Part shown: piece after piece, positions 33,801 to 45,140 of the stretch
How positions within the stretch are numbered: the first letter of the stretch is position 1
Layout: each line of letters opens with the position of its first letter
DNA from: Ovis canadensis
Lineage: Eukaryota > Chordata > Mammalia > Artiodactyla > Bovidae
Assembly (NCBI RefSeq): GCF_042477335.2
Contig: NC_091257.1
Coordinates: forward strand, 49,694,501 to 49,758,500
Direction of reading: 5' to 3'
Length of the DNA: 64,000 nt
Notes under the pieces: generated by a model
The model's input: the letters and a program-made list of their open reading frames with translations, nothing else
Database searches by the model: none
Told to the model about the DNA's origin: nothing
Position numbers and translations under genes: made by a program

Positions 33801-34439
33801 TTGGGAAAATGTTCAGAGTTCTAAGAAAAAGCAGCTGAGGAATCAGGAAATAATAATCTTAAAAGAATTAAGGCTTAACAATCAACATAGGAACATTTTT
33901 GCTCTGGAGGCATCCAATGCTACCAAGTGGAAAGTGAGAGCAGGAAATGCTGACATGTATTGGGTAAAAAGCTCATTTGGGTTTTTCTGTGAGAGCTTAC
34001 TTCTGAGAGATTCTTACAATAGAATCCAAAGACAGGGTCAAATCGCTGGGAAATGGGCCCAGAGTGAATAGGAGAGTCGTGATGGAGATTGAGTTGGTCT
34101 TGCTGGCAGCTGTGGCCCTGTAAAAAGTGTGCTATGTCTATGTCTCCTGACAGTTGATTAATTCTTGCAAAATAAAAACAAAATAACTATATGCATAGTA
34201 TACTTAATACAAACCTTATGAGTAGCTTTCCAAGAAATAAGGATAAAACGATAGATATCTTTGGCATGCCTCCTGATCCTTCTCCTTTCAGTTAAGGTCT
34301 GTTCCTCCAGGAAGTCACCTTGACCTTTAAATCTGAGGTTTGTTGCCCCTCTGGTGTTCTCCTTACTGCTTTCCTACTATTTACTAGACTGCATGGAGGA
34401 GACTATATTGGTAACCCCCAGAAGAAACACACCTCCTAT
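33801..34439. other. Unassigned; weak L2 similarity near 34260-34400
   Basis: gttcctccaggaagtcacct is L2-like; otherwise nothing recognisable. Confidence 0.35.
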
Positions 34440-34855
34440 TTGCATAAATTTACATGACCCCTCCCACACTGACCGTGGGAGTGATCGTGTGACTTGCTTC
34501 AACTACCAGGACATTAATCAGAGTGATACAGATAATTGCTAGGACCTGTATCCTGGGGCTTGTTTCCTTGGAACCCTCCTCCTTGGAAGCCAGTCACCAC
34601 ACCTTCAAGAAACCCAGGCTTGGCTACTGAAACATGTGAGACCCTGGTGGGATGATGGCCGTCTTGGACCTTCCACTCCTCTCCCTGCCAGGCTCCCAGG
34701 TGAATGCAGCTGTTTCAGGATGTGAAGCAGAAGAGCTGTCCAGCTGAGCCCAGTCCACCCACAGACTTTTGAGAAACAAAGCATCGTTTTTGTTTTTAAA
34801 TTTTTAGCCACGGAGTTTTACGATGGTATTTGACACAGCAATAGGTAACCCAAAC
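34440..34855 (+). mobile_element. MLT1-type LTR (ERVL-MaLR)
   Basis: gtgtgacttgcttcaactac, ctggggcttgtttccttgga, ggctactgaaacatgtgaga and the end ttttagccacggagttttac then acacagcaataggtaaccc follow an MLT1 LTR in sense. Diverged. Confidence 0.58.
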
Positions 34856-36024
34856 ACACTGTGCTGTTATTTCTCTCTCTGCACAGAAGCTGAAAATTCT
34901 CGGAAGGTAAGTTCACGTCTGCCTTATTTTACATAGAGGCTCAGTAAATACTTTTGAAAGGACTTTTTCTGAGTCTTGGTTTAGGTCAAACCCAGCAACT
35001 TTGCTGGATTCAAGCTTGGCTCCCATCAAACAGGGGGTGATGGAGCATTTTGTTTCTACCTACATGGAAGTCACTTATGAGAGGAAAGGCACACTCTATG
35101 ACTTTTCTGTATTTCTCATGCTGAAACTAAGTCTCTCCATCAAGTGAAAAACCTGGATTGCTTTAAGACACTGCTACTTTGTGGTGCTTTCTTGCTGTTC
35201 TTTGGAAGCCTGTTTAGACTGACAGTTCTTCTTAACACTTTGCTTAGAAAACACCTTTACTTCTAAACACCCAGAAGTTCTGGAGGGGAGGGGAAATGGA
35301 AGGTGGTGAGAGAAGGAAAAAAAAAAAAAGTTTGGACTGAATCCAGGCTAAAAATTTTCATCGAGTCAACCTCTGACTCAGCACCGAGTGTGAGGAAATT
35401 GCTGCTTCTTCTGAACTCCAGGGAGGTTTTTATCTTGACCATCTGGCAATTAATCATGGTGAACAATGCTATCTCTTCCCTTGTCTTCTTGGCATTGGGT
35501 CTTGCTGTTTCATTTTTCACAGGTTTACGCCTGAGTTCCCCCAGAGCCCAGCATGCAACAAATAGCTGCCAGGGAGTGGTTTTGCTCCAAGTAACCCTAC
35601 CAGAAAGTGGACCAGAAAGGACTTTGAACAGCCCAAGGTGACATTGCAAAGATCCTCAAGGGCAGGAAGGCACTGGTGTTCAGAAAAAATGAGCATCTGC
35701 CTGACAGCCCCACCAGCAGCCTGGACTTCTGCTCCCTGCCTCTGTTGTTTCCTGGCACTGGGAGAACCAGCCTGATTTGTACCTTGGTCTTTGCAGACGT
35801 CCAACCCCAGACTGAGGTTTTCTCGGCTTTAGAATGAGGCATGAACGGTTCACTGTCTGGCTCTGTCTCTTTCTCTCTTATCTATGAACCCATGAATCAT
35901 TTTCCCTGCCGTGACTGAGGTTACAAAAAGATGATGCTCCAGCTGGAAGGTTTCAGTGAAACAGAGTCTGTCCTGCCAGCTATAAGTACCAATTCATGTA
36001 ATAGGGCCTCAGGGCAGCAGGAGT
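34856..36024. other. Unassigned DNA
   Basis: About 1.2 kb with no nameable repeat or exon. A run of A lies at 35319-35330. Confidence 0.45.
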
Positions 36025-36043
36025 CTGTCTCTCTCTCTCTCTT
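36025..36043 (+). repeat. (CT)n microsatellite
   Basis: tctgtctctctctctctctc directly next to the L1 tail. Confidence 0.85.
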
Positions 36044-36229
36044 TTTAAATTTTTATTGGAGTGTAGTTGATTTACCATGTTGTGTGAGCTTCAGGTGTAC
36101 AGCAAAGTGATTCAGTTATACATAACATATATCCACCCTAGTTTTGGATTCTTTTCCCATATAGATCATTAGTATTGAGCAGAGTTCCCTGTGCTATTCA
36201 GTAGGCTCTTGGTTATCTATTTTATACAT

Positions 36230-36442
36230 GGTGGTGATGGTGGTTTAGACACTAAGTCATGTCTGACTCTTATGACCCCACGGACTGTAACCTGCCAGGC
36301 TCCTCTGTCCATGGGATTCTCCAGGTAAGAATGCAGGAGTGGGTAGCCATTTCCTTCTTCAGGGATGTTCCCAACCCAGAGATTGAACCCAGGTCTCCTG
36401 CAATGCAGGCAGATTCTTTACCGACTGAGCCACCAGGGAAGC
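36230..36442 (-). mobile_element. Bov-tA SINE inside L1
   Basis: Full-length reverse-complement copy; head gagccaccagggaagc at the right. Direct repeat attttata(c/t)at at 36219-36229 and 36443-36453. Confidence 0.93.
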
Positions 36443-36683
36443 ATTTTATATATAGTATCTGTGTTTATAGTATAGAGTATAGTGTATATAGTATATAGTC
36501 TATGTGTTTATAGTATAGAGTATGGTGTCTATAGTATATAGTATCTGTGTTTATAGTATAGAGTATGGTGTCTATAGTATATAGTCTATGTGTTTATAGT
36601 ATAGCGTATGGTGTATACAGTATATAGTATCTGTGTTTATAGTATAGAGTATGGTGTATATAGTATATAGTCTATGTGTCAGT
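36443..36683 (+). repeat. 43-bp minisatellite with 86-bp higher-order period
   Basis: About 5.5 units built on gtttatagtatagagtat. Units alternate between gtatctgtg and gtctatgtg at the same position in strict ABABAB order, so the true period is 86 bp. Confidence 0.88.
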
Positions 36684-36824
36684 CCTAATATCTTGCTAAG
36701 GAGGTCTTCAAAGAAGAACTTTTCTGTCAGCTGGCACAATACCTGCATCCAATTTTTGATTCCTCTGTATCTGATGATGCCACATGTCTCAGAAATAGAC
36801 ACATATGTAAAATCTTAAAAAAAA

Positions 36825-37150
36825 AAAAGACTGAAAAAGTGAATTTATTTACAAAACAGAAGTAGACCCACAGACACAGAAAGCAAACTTTACCAAAGAG
36901 GAAAGAGGGGAAGGATAAATTATGAGTTTGGAATTAACAGATACACACTACTGTATGAAAAATAGATTAAAAAATAACGACCTATTGTATACCACAGGGA
37001 ACTCTACTCAATATCTTTTAATAACCTATAAGGGAAAACATTCTGAAAGATAATATACATGTATAACTGGATCACTTTGCTGCATGTTTGAAACTAACAC
37101 GACATTGCAGGTTCCTCTTCTTCAGTAAAAATATATAAATAAGTAAAAAG
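36825..37150 (+). mobile_element. Ruminant L1 3' end, sense
   Basis: gtagacccacagacacagaa, aacagatacacactactgta, attgtataccacagggaact and ggatcactttgctgcatgtt in order. Opposite in orientation to the L1 end at 36044. Confidence 0.85.
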
Positions 37151-38899
37151 AAAACAGGACCTCCTCCTCCTCCTATAAGGAATGATTCTGCTGACAACCA
37201 GTGACCCGAGAAGGTGACCCTGAGTCCCGGAAGAGTTCATAGCCCCTCTGGAACCCTCAGTTTCAGCTTGGGCACACCACAAGTGGAGGTCCCAGAGTTG
37301 CTGTGTCTGGACTTCTGACCCACAGACCGTGTGAGATGAAATGTGTGTTCTTCTAACCACTGTCTGCACAGAGGCTGAGTTTAACCCCCGCCCGTCATTG
37401 CAGCCCCAGCCTGCTTGATCACACAGCGGCCTTGCCCAGTGCTGGGTGACTGAGCAGAGCTTTTGTCCCAGGACACCTGCTTCTGAATGGGAAATGCCTT
37501 CATCTCCTCCCCTTTGCGCCATTACCTCCACTGTCAGACTCTAGATGTTCAGTGTGCACAGCGATATGTCAGGAGTTTTCACACCACAAGCCTTCTGGAG
37601 CCTCGCAGTGATCCTGTCCGTGGGGCCTGGGGCCCTAGACAGTGCCTCCAGAAACAACCCCTTCCAAAGATCTTAACATCTACATAGAAGGGAGCATGGA
37701 GACTGGAGTCTAGGTTTTTCCAGCTCTGAATTCCATGCTGTTTTCACTCTATACACTGGAATTGTGGGGAATTTTCTGAGGCTTGAGGATGGATGTCGGA
37801 AAGGGATGGTTTCCCAAAACTACAAACTAGACCACAGTGTTAGGACTCTGGGCAGACGGGCTTTGCCCAAGGGAAGCGCTAGGGAAGGGGCAAGTGCCCG
37901 AAGTTTCTGGCTCTCTGGGGTCCTTATCTGTCCTCAGTCCTCCCCAGAACATCACACACATAGTCCAGGAAATTTGCTTTTGCTCTGGGAAAGGCTCTGG
38001 GGCTCCTGAGAATCCTCTGTCCTCTCCTTCCCTTCCTGAGATTCCATCATCAAGTATGACACCCAGAACAGTCCTGCCTCAGGATGTGGTAGTCATCTCC
38101 CCATTCCTGGGAAGCAACAAGCCCAAGCAGGAGAATTGGAGAGGAGAAAGTGAGGTGCGTCCTAGCAACCCCTCCCTTCACCACTGATCCCTTCACCACT
38201 GATCCCTTCAAAAAGCAAGGGAAGAGGAGATAAAGGGAACACCGTGGGTGGGAGTGGGGTAAGAAAAGGGGGTTTCTAGCCTAAGCGCCTGTAGGGATGG
38301 ACTTGAGGGAGTGAAAAGGCAGGAAATTGCCAATAAGTGATAAATTCCAAACAGCACTAGGTCTTCACTATCCACCAATCACTGTCAGTGTGGGCAAACC
38401 ATGTGGTTTTTTTTTTTTTTCCCTTAGCGATAAGAAGAAATAATATACAAACGGTCACAGTTCAGAACTTGTGGATTCTTCCTGAGAAATGTCAAAAACA
38501 AGTTAATGAAGCTTTAATTCTCGGAGAGATTAGCCTGCAGAGCTGGCCTGGCCTCTATCTTTCTTTAACACGGCTTGTCTGCACTGATAACGTGGGCTAA
38601 TCGCATGTGGGGTGGGGGTACGTTTGTGCTTTTCTCGCTGCCTTTTTTTTTCAGGTGTTTGTTTTGTCTCCCCCAAAGCTGGCACAGGAAATTGTCTTTT
38701 GTCTCCAGGAGTCTTTCTGTCTGTCATTGCTATAGAAATTTCCCTGGGTATCATAACATGGTCCATGGGATGCCCTGATGCCGGCCCTGTGTCTTTGCCA
38801 CTCTCGAATGTCCAAAGGGCTCTGAATGATGAGGATGCCTGTTCTTTTCTGCTCTGCTCAAACATGGCTTGTCCCACTAATATTTAACTATGGAAATGT
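37151..38899. other. Unassigned DNA
   Basis: About 1.75 kb with no nameable repeat and no exon I can support. cttcaccactgatcc is tandemly doubled near 38176-38205; a T-run lies at 38407-38420. Confidence 0.45.
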
Positions 38900-39345
38900 C
38901 CAAACATACTGCAACAGAGAGAGGATATTTTAATGGACACCTACCACCTTGATTCTATCAATACAATGAATGTTTTCCCGTACTTGCTTTATGCCATATC
39001 TGTCCAATTGTGTATCTACCCACCAAACTTTCTCGTTTTAAATGAAGCACTGCCAAGTGAACTAGAGTCATCAGTACATGCGTGCATGCATGCTGAGCCG
39101 CTCAGTTGTGTCTGACTCTTTGTGACCCCATGGACTGTGGCCCACCAAGTTCCTCTGTCTATGGAATTCTCCAGGCAAGAATATTGGAGTGGGTTGCCAT
39201 TTCCTTCTCCAGGGGATCTTCCAGACCCAGGGATTGAACCAGAGTCTCCTGCATTGCAGGCAGATTCCACTGTACATACGTACCATATCTTCTTTATCCA
39301 TTCCTCTGTCAATGGACTAATGTTTCTGACTTGGTTGCTGGGACA
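38900..39345 (-). mobile_element. Old L1-like fragment split by Bov-tA
   Basis: gtacttgctttatgccatat and ctgtccaattgtgtatctac before the SINE and atcttctttatccattcctc after it resemble antisense L1M 3' sequence. Low precision at the edges. Confidence 0.45.
39084..39271 (-). mobile_element. Bov-tA SINE, head truncated
   Basis: Reverse complement from gctgagccgctcagttgtgt to gcattgcaggcagattc; the outer half of the tRNA head is missing. Flanking gtacatgcgt (39074-39083) and gtacatacgt (39272-39281). Confidence 0.9.
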
Positions 39346-40606
39346 GAGATCCTTTTTGAAAGAGAAGCAGCAGGGTGAGGTGTCCGAGGCCAGTCTTTGG
39401 GGTGAGACAGAGTGGAGAAGTCCTCAAAAAAGCATCGGTTTCAAAGCTTCAGGAAGTTATCATTGAGAAACTTCTAAATAGGAACTTGGGCACAATGGGA
39501 AGAAGAGACCCAGAACATCCTGTCAATTTCACGTGCTCATTTACTAGATAATTTCCAGACACACTGGAAATTATGTATAAGACCAATTATGAAAAATATG
39601 TATAGGACCACTCTTATTTTAACTATTTTAACTGAGGGAGGAGCTTTTAGTCTCATTTGTGCTATGGAACTGCCAACTCAGGGCAGATAAGATCGAGGCT
39701 GAGTCCTCTGGGAGACACTCCCCCTTCTGGTGCCCACACTCAGGACCCCACAGGTAGCCAGTGAGGGTAGAAGAACGCTGGATGCCACCCCCCTGCCAAT
39801 GGGCCTTGGTTCCCCCCCAAGATGAGTACCAGCAGGAGTGGCCTGGCAGGGGCCCTGAGGGGGTGCCTGGTGGGTCCTGGGGAGCCAAGGGTGGCTGGGG
39901 AGCCACTGACCAACAGCCCTCCATGGGCTGAGGCCTCCTGGAACCTCTACTCCTGTGTGCCATCCGACTTCATTTATAAAACACAAATTCCAAGCTAAAA
40001 TTTAACAATCAAAATCATTCTAGGAAGAGCCTTAAAACCCAAATGTGGGGCCCTTCTGAGCACAGGGCCCTGGGCACCTGTACTGCTGGCTGGCCTGTGA
40101 GACAGCCCGGCCACTTAGGGACACTTGATCAGAGCAGGGGTCCCCCAGCACCCACCACCATACTTGCCCTCTCAGCTTGGCCCAGTCCCTGCTCAGCCTC
40201 TAGAAGAGTCGGAATTGCAAGCCTTGGGTTCAGCCTCTACAAGGCAGGCATAGTCTCACACCTGTGAGTCTTCAGAGTCTGGCCAGGCACTGGCCAGAGT
40301 CTCACAGGCTGCGACAATGTCTGCTGTGTTTAATTGGCTCCCACACAAGAGGGCTCCAGCTTGTCCTGTCTCTCTGATCCCTTGGTGGGTGGATACCCTC
40401 TCCTTCCTGGATCTGCCTACCTGAGCCAGGCCTGGAGTTAGCCTGAGAACCCCGAGGCAAACCAGCCTGTATGCTTCATGGATGAGGAGCTTTAGTCTGT
40501 GTTTTCCCGAAAAGGGGAGATTAGGGCTTATCTAGCAGTTTTAGGGGGAGCCCAGTTAAGAGGGCTTCTATCATGGTGGCAAACCTGGCTATAAAAGAAG
40601 TAATGA
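39346..40606. other. Unassigned DNA
   Basis: About 1.25 kb, GC-rich around 39700-40200, without recognisable repeat or exon. Confidence 0.4.
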
Positions 40607-40760
40607 AGGGAATTCCTTGGGGGTCCAGTAGTTAAAACTCAGTGCTTTCAGGGCTGTGGGCCCAGATTCGATTCCTGGTCAAGGAACTAAGATTCCCCAA
40701 GCTGTGAGGTACAGTCAAAATTTTTTCTAAAGTTAAAAAAATAATAATAAAAAAGAAAGT
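40607..40760 (+). mobile_element. CHR-2-type SINE
   Basis: gggaattccttgggggtcca head, B-box-like cagattcgattcctggtcaa, ggaactaagattccccaag and an A-rich end with aataataat. Confidence 0.87.
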
Positions 40761-40836
40761 AGTGGAAAAAGAGGGTGGGAGGTGGGGGGGTATTTCTGAC
40801 CCAGCATCCATACAAGCAGCAGACACACAGCTACAG

Positions 40837-40859
40837 GTTTTTTTTTTTTTTTTTTTTTT
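40837..40859 (+). repeat. Poly-T run
   Basis: About 21-22 T in a row, not attached to a recognisable element on its right. Confidence 0.9.
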
Positions 40860-41629
40860 GCCAGACCACTCCAGTTGCACATCAGGTTATCATGGAACCA
40901 TTTCCATGAAGCAAGTTTTCCAATGAGGCAGGGATGTTTGCCCAAGAGAACCACTCTCCTTGCACATAGGTAGGTTGGTGACATTGCCTTGGTGACCCCC
41001 CAGCTGTGACTAGCACACTTCTGTATGCTCCTCTCATCCCTGGACTTGCTAGATCCCACCTCCTAGCTTCTCTCCTTGGAAGGAAACCCACAGGGTCAGG
41101 ACAGAATTTTCTGGAGTGACTCTAGTATAGTTTGCTTCTCCAGCAAACTATACTGGTCAGTGCTCGGTGGAAAGGTGGCCCAGGATTATCTTGGTTTGAG
41201 TTTGAACCTGAGTGTGTTCTGAACCCCCATAAGGGCCTCTTCATCCCGTATGCAAAGAACCCCCAACAATATTTCCGTCTGAACATGGAAGCCTTCTGTT
41301 CCCAATCCTGCCCCCACCTACCTGTCAGGTCCCCTCCACCCCACCCCCTACAACCTCACGAAGCACTCTTCCTCCTCCAGACACATGACAAGTTAGTTAC
41401 CTTTAATTTCTTAGAAAATAAATCTTTTCCCAGGAGTTACTGCCCGACAGAGTCTGATGTGTGCTTCAGGTAGGCTGCCTTCTCTTAGCAGGATGTTTCT
41501 CTTGATGTTCGTGCCTTGGCACCTCCAATATCCAATACTCATGAAATATTGGTAGTTTCACTTCCTGGGGAGAGGGAATTTTGCTGTCTTCTCTCCGCTC
41601 CCACGACTTCCCCTTACTCTCATCCCTCT
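40860..41629. other. Unassigned DNA with a perfect hairpin
   Basis: No repeat family recognised. The perfect inverted repeat at 41124-41154 is listed separately. Confidence 0.4.
41124..41154. repeat. Perfect 13-bp inverted repeat, 5-nt loop
   Basis: agtatagtttgct (41124-41136), loop tctcc, and agcaaactatact (41142-41154) are exact reverse complements. Weaker pairing may extend outward (gtgact with the ctgac of the other side). Confidence 0.9.
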
Positions 41630-42545
41630 TCACCTCTCATCTGGACCACTGCCAAGGCTCTCAGCTGATTTCTTTGCCTCTAGACTCTCCTCTCTCCGAC
41701 CCTTTGTTTAAGAGATTCCAGATACAAGTTCGATCATGTCATTTTCCTATTTGAAATCCGTTACAACATATCCCCAAAGCGCACAGGATGAAGCCAGAGT
41801 TCCTCAACCTGGCACACGAGGCCCTGTAAGATCTAGCCTTGCTTTATCTCTGCAATCGTGTGTCTGAAGCACAAACCACCTATCTCAACAGGTCCCCCCA
41901 CCCTGATAGTAATCAACTTCACTCATCCTCTGAGATGGTTTCCAGCATTCATGTTCTTTGTTTATTTTTTAATTGGAAGAAAATTGCTTTACAATGTTTT
42001 AATGGTTTCTGTCCTACAACACACAAATCAGCCATAAGTATACATATATCCCCTCCCTGTTGAGCCTCTCTCCCCTCTTCCCAACCCCCCTCCCCAGGTC
42101 ATCACAGAGCGCCCGGCTGGGCTCCCTGTGTTATAGCGACATCTCACCGGCCATCCTTTTTTACGCATGGTAGTAAATATATATATAGTATGATATAGAC
42201 ATACCCATACATGTCTATGCTACTGTCTCCACTTGTCCCACTCTCTCCTTCCCCCACTGTGTGCACAAGTCCGTTCTCTACGTCAGCATCTCCATTCCTT
42301 CCCTGCAAATAGATTCATCAATATCATTTTTCTAGATCCCATATATATGCAGTAAAATATGATATGTCTTCCTTTTCTGAGGAGCCTCCCGCCTATGCCC
42401 CTCTGTGCTCAGCCGGGACTGTGCCATGCTCCGAGTCCCCAGCCAGCTGTCTGTCATAGCACCCATCACAGCCACTGTAACTGCTTTTCTTTCTCTCCTA
42501 AGAGATGGTGAATAATCTCTTGTGTCAAGGGCACATTGTGGAAAA
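41630..42545 (+). mobile_element. L2 LINE split by a ruminant L1
   Basis: Left half about 41630-41940: ctcatctggaccactgccaa, gatcatgtcattttcctatt, gcacaggatgaagccagagt, cacgaggccctgtaagatct. Right half 42376-42545: gtcatagcacccatcacagc. Together they follow L2 order. Confidence 0.72.
41945..42373 (-). mobile_element. Ruminant L1 3' end inside L2
   Basis: Reverse complement: attggaagaaaattgcttta, tcaccggccatccttttt, gttctctacgtcagcatctc, tctagatcccatatatatgc. Only the 3' end is present. Confidence 0.75.
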
Positions 42546-42864
42546 TACTCAGATTAAAGCTCTTATGAAGAAATATGCATGGAAATGTTGATTGGGACAC
42601 AATCAGATATTTGAAGACAACCCCAAAGTACATATTTCTTAATCTGGCAAGTGGTTTATTTTGAGAAAATTGTTAAGTCGAAATTTTTGTTTTTAAAGAG
42701 CTTATGTATTGTAAATTAACTATAGTTTACTTCCCCCCAAAATAAAGAACTTATATATAAAAAGCCCCAGAACTATTTTTAAAAACAGATTCACTGCAGT
42801 CTATCTCACAGCTTCAGATGTGTGCCAATTGAAAGAACCACAGTGCTGGGAAGTGCTTCTCTAA
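42546..42864. other. Unassigned AT-rich DNA
   Basis: No recognised family. Confidence 0.35.
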
Positions 42865-43079
42865 AAGTGGAAGTGAAAGTCGCTCAGTAGTGTCCAACTC
42901 TTTGCAAACCCATGGAGGAGGCTGCCAGGCTTCTCTGTCCATGGAATTCTCCAGGCTAGAATACTGGAGTGGCTAGCCTTTCCCTTCTGTAGAGGATCTT
43001 TCCGACCTAGAGATTAAACCCAGGTCTCCAGCATTGTTGGCAGATTCTTTACCAGCTGAGCCACCAGGGAAGCCCTCAC
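42865..43079 (-). mobile_element. Bov-tA SINE with duplication
   Basis: Reverse complement, head gagccaccagggaagccc at the right. Direct repeat cttctctaa at 42856-42864 and 43080-43088. Confidence 0.93.
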
Positions 43080-43120
43080 CTTCTCTAAGGATGTCCAGCA
43101 AATTCTCTTTGATGGATTTG

Positions 43121-43880
43121 TTGTTGTTCAGTTGCTCAGTCATGTCCAAGTCTTTGAGACCCCATGGACTGCAGCATGCCAAGCTTCCCTGTCTTTCACT
43201 GTCTCCCAGAGTTTACTCAAACTCATGTCCATTGACTTGGTGATGCCATCCAATCAGTTCATCCTCTGTCATCCCTTTCTCCTCCTGCCTTCAATCTTTC
43301 CCAGCATCAGAGTCTTTTTCAAGAGAGTCAGCTCTTCATATCAGGTGGCCAAAGTATTGGAGCTTCAGCTTCAGCATTAGTCCTTCCAATGAATATTTAG
43401 GGTTGATTTCTTTTAGGATTGACTGGTTTGATCTCCTTGCAGTCCAAGGGACTCTCAAGAGTCTTCTCTAACACCAGAGTTCAAAAGCATCAGTTCTTCA
43501 GTGCTCAGCCTTCTATAGACACGACTGAGTGACTCTCACTTTCTCACATCTGTACATTTAGAAAAACCATAGTTTTGACTAGACGGACCTTTGTCGGCAA
43601 AGTAATGTCTCTGCTTTTTAATACGTTGTCTAGGTTTGTCATATCTTTTCTTCTAAGGAGCAAGCGTCTTTTAATTGCATGGCTGCAGTCACCATCGGCG
43701 GTGATTTTGTAGCCCAAGAAAATAGAGTTTGTTACTATTTCCATTTTTGCCCCATCTATTTGCCACGAAGTGATGGGACCAGATGCCATGATCTTTATTT
43801 TTCGAATGCTGAGTTTTAGGCCAGTTTTTTCACTCTCCTCTTTCACCTTCATCAAGAGGCTCTTTAGTTCCTCTTCACTG
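43121..43880 (-). mobile_element. BovB copy K, old tail, 5' truncated
   Basis: Reverse complement with ttgttgttgttcagttgctc, an (aac)n tail. It covers the 3' end and the reverse transcriptase C-terminus as far as the SEEELKSLLMKVKEES segment. About 25 bp near 43517-43545 (tatagacacgactgagtgac) do not belong at this place in BovB and look like a Bov-A tail. Frame-shifts follow on both sides of that patch. Confidence 0.9.
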
Positions 43881-43995
43881 GATAGATGCAGGAAAAAATG
43901 AACCAGGAGAGGTGGAACATGATTCTCCAGCCTCCTTATCAGTGCAGGGGAAGGAAGACTGGGGACCCTTCTGAGGGTCAGAAATAGAAAAATCC

Positions 43996-44250
43996 TGGAC
44001 TTCCCTGGTGGTCCAGTGGTTAAGAATCTGCCTGGCCATGCAGGGGACACGGGTTCAGTCCCGGCCCCGGAAGACCCCACACATCTTGGGACAACTAATC
44101 CGGTGTGCCACTACTACTGAAGCTGGCATGCCTTAGAGCATGTACTCTGCAACAAGATGAGAAGTCTCCACTCACCACAACTAGAAGAAGCCCATGAGCA
44201 GCAAGGAAAACCCAGCACAACCTAAAAAATAAAAATAATTAAAAAAAATC
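43996..44250 (+). mobile_element. CHR-1 SINE
   Basis: ctggacttccctggtggtcc head, gggacacgggttcagtcccg, ccggtgtgccactactactg, and an A-rich tail near 44225-44250. Confidence 0.88.
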
Positions 44251-45103
44251 TTTTGTGGTAAAAGCATGAAAATTTGGGCAAACCCAGATGCAGCACTGTT
44301 TTGCCGGGGAAGCCTTAGTGACTGTCAACCTTCCAAGAAGGATGACTCTGTAGGAGTGGGTAGAATTATGTCGTAGTCCTAGAATAGGGCAGCAAAGTTC
44401 CTCTGTGGAGCGAAAGTCACTGTGCTGAGATGAGGGAGTCTGTTGGCACAGGACAGAATGTTCCAGCACAGGGATAGCTATGTCAAAGCACTGGTTATGA
44501 AATGAGGGGGTGGGGAGCAGTCCTCTTCTATGCGGAAAAGCTCATTACCTGCAACGCTAGGCAAAAGGCCACCATGAAAGCTGCCTTACTGAGTCTGGGG
44601 TTCCACAGCCTGAGTTTTCCCTGTTAACCAGCATTCTGAGGAATCTTCCTATGACCAGGAATCTCCAAGGCTGGTGGAGGCAAGACAAGCTGGCCAGAGA
44701 CAGGAGGCTGGCTCCTGCCCTGCAGGCTGCTGGCAGAGTTGGGATGCCAGCTGTTGTCGCCTCATCCATGCCCAGGAGGCATCTGGCATGACTCACCAGG
44801 CCTATTTGAAGGAGGTGACCTGTGCGCAGGATTCCTGGGACTCTTGAGGGACAGCTTGCGCTCACTGCTTCCTTCTCCTGCAGCTGCAGGCTAAGAAAAG
44901 TCAAGTCTGCAACCACTGCTGGGGCTCCCCAAGAGAGCATTCTCCCGTCCTCTGCTGTCCTTCCCGCCTCCCGCATCCTCTGGTTTCGACTGTGTTTTAC
45001 AAACACCAGGACAGTGACTTGCCAGAACCCCAAGGTCAGAGGCTATGGAAGCTGCTCCCACCTGCAGCTGTGGGTCTGGGAATAAACGTGAGGTCCAGAG
45101 GCG
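44251..45103. other. Unassigned DNA
   Basis: About 850 bp, GC-rich in the second half. Long antisense frames without a recognisable domain. Confidence 0.4.
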
Positions 45104-45140
45104 GTTCTGGTTCTGGTTCTGGTTAGGGTTAGGGTTAGGC
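45104..45140 (+). repeat. Interstitial telomere-like array
   Basis: Three variant units of ttctgg are followed directly by three ttaggg units (ggttagggttagggttagg), all in the same six-base register. Confidence 0.9.

Larger units (their letters stand above)
36044..36700 (-). mobile_element. Ruminant L1 3' end, split by Bov-tA and a minisatellite
   Basis: Reverse complement of the ruminant L1 3' UTR: ttttattggagtgtagttga, cttcaggtgtacagcaaagt, attgagcagagttccctgtg, ttggttatctattttata. It resumes as a highly repeated version after the Bov-tA and finishes gtgtcagtcctaata. Confidence 0.85.

Noticed and set aside
36443..36683. CRISPR-like array
   Set aside because: Units are directly tandem with no unique spacers, and the sequence is vertebrate. 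It is a minisatellite.
44557..45033. 158-codon minus-strand frame
   Set aside because: GC-rich region where long frames are expected by chance; no recognisable motif and no start context support.
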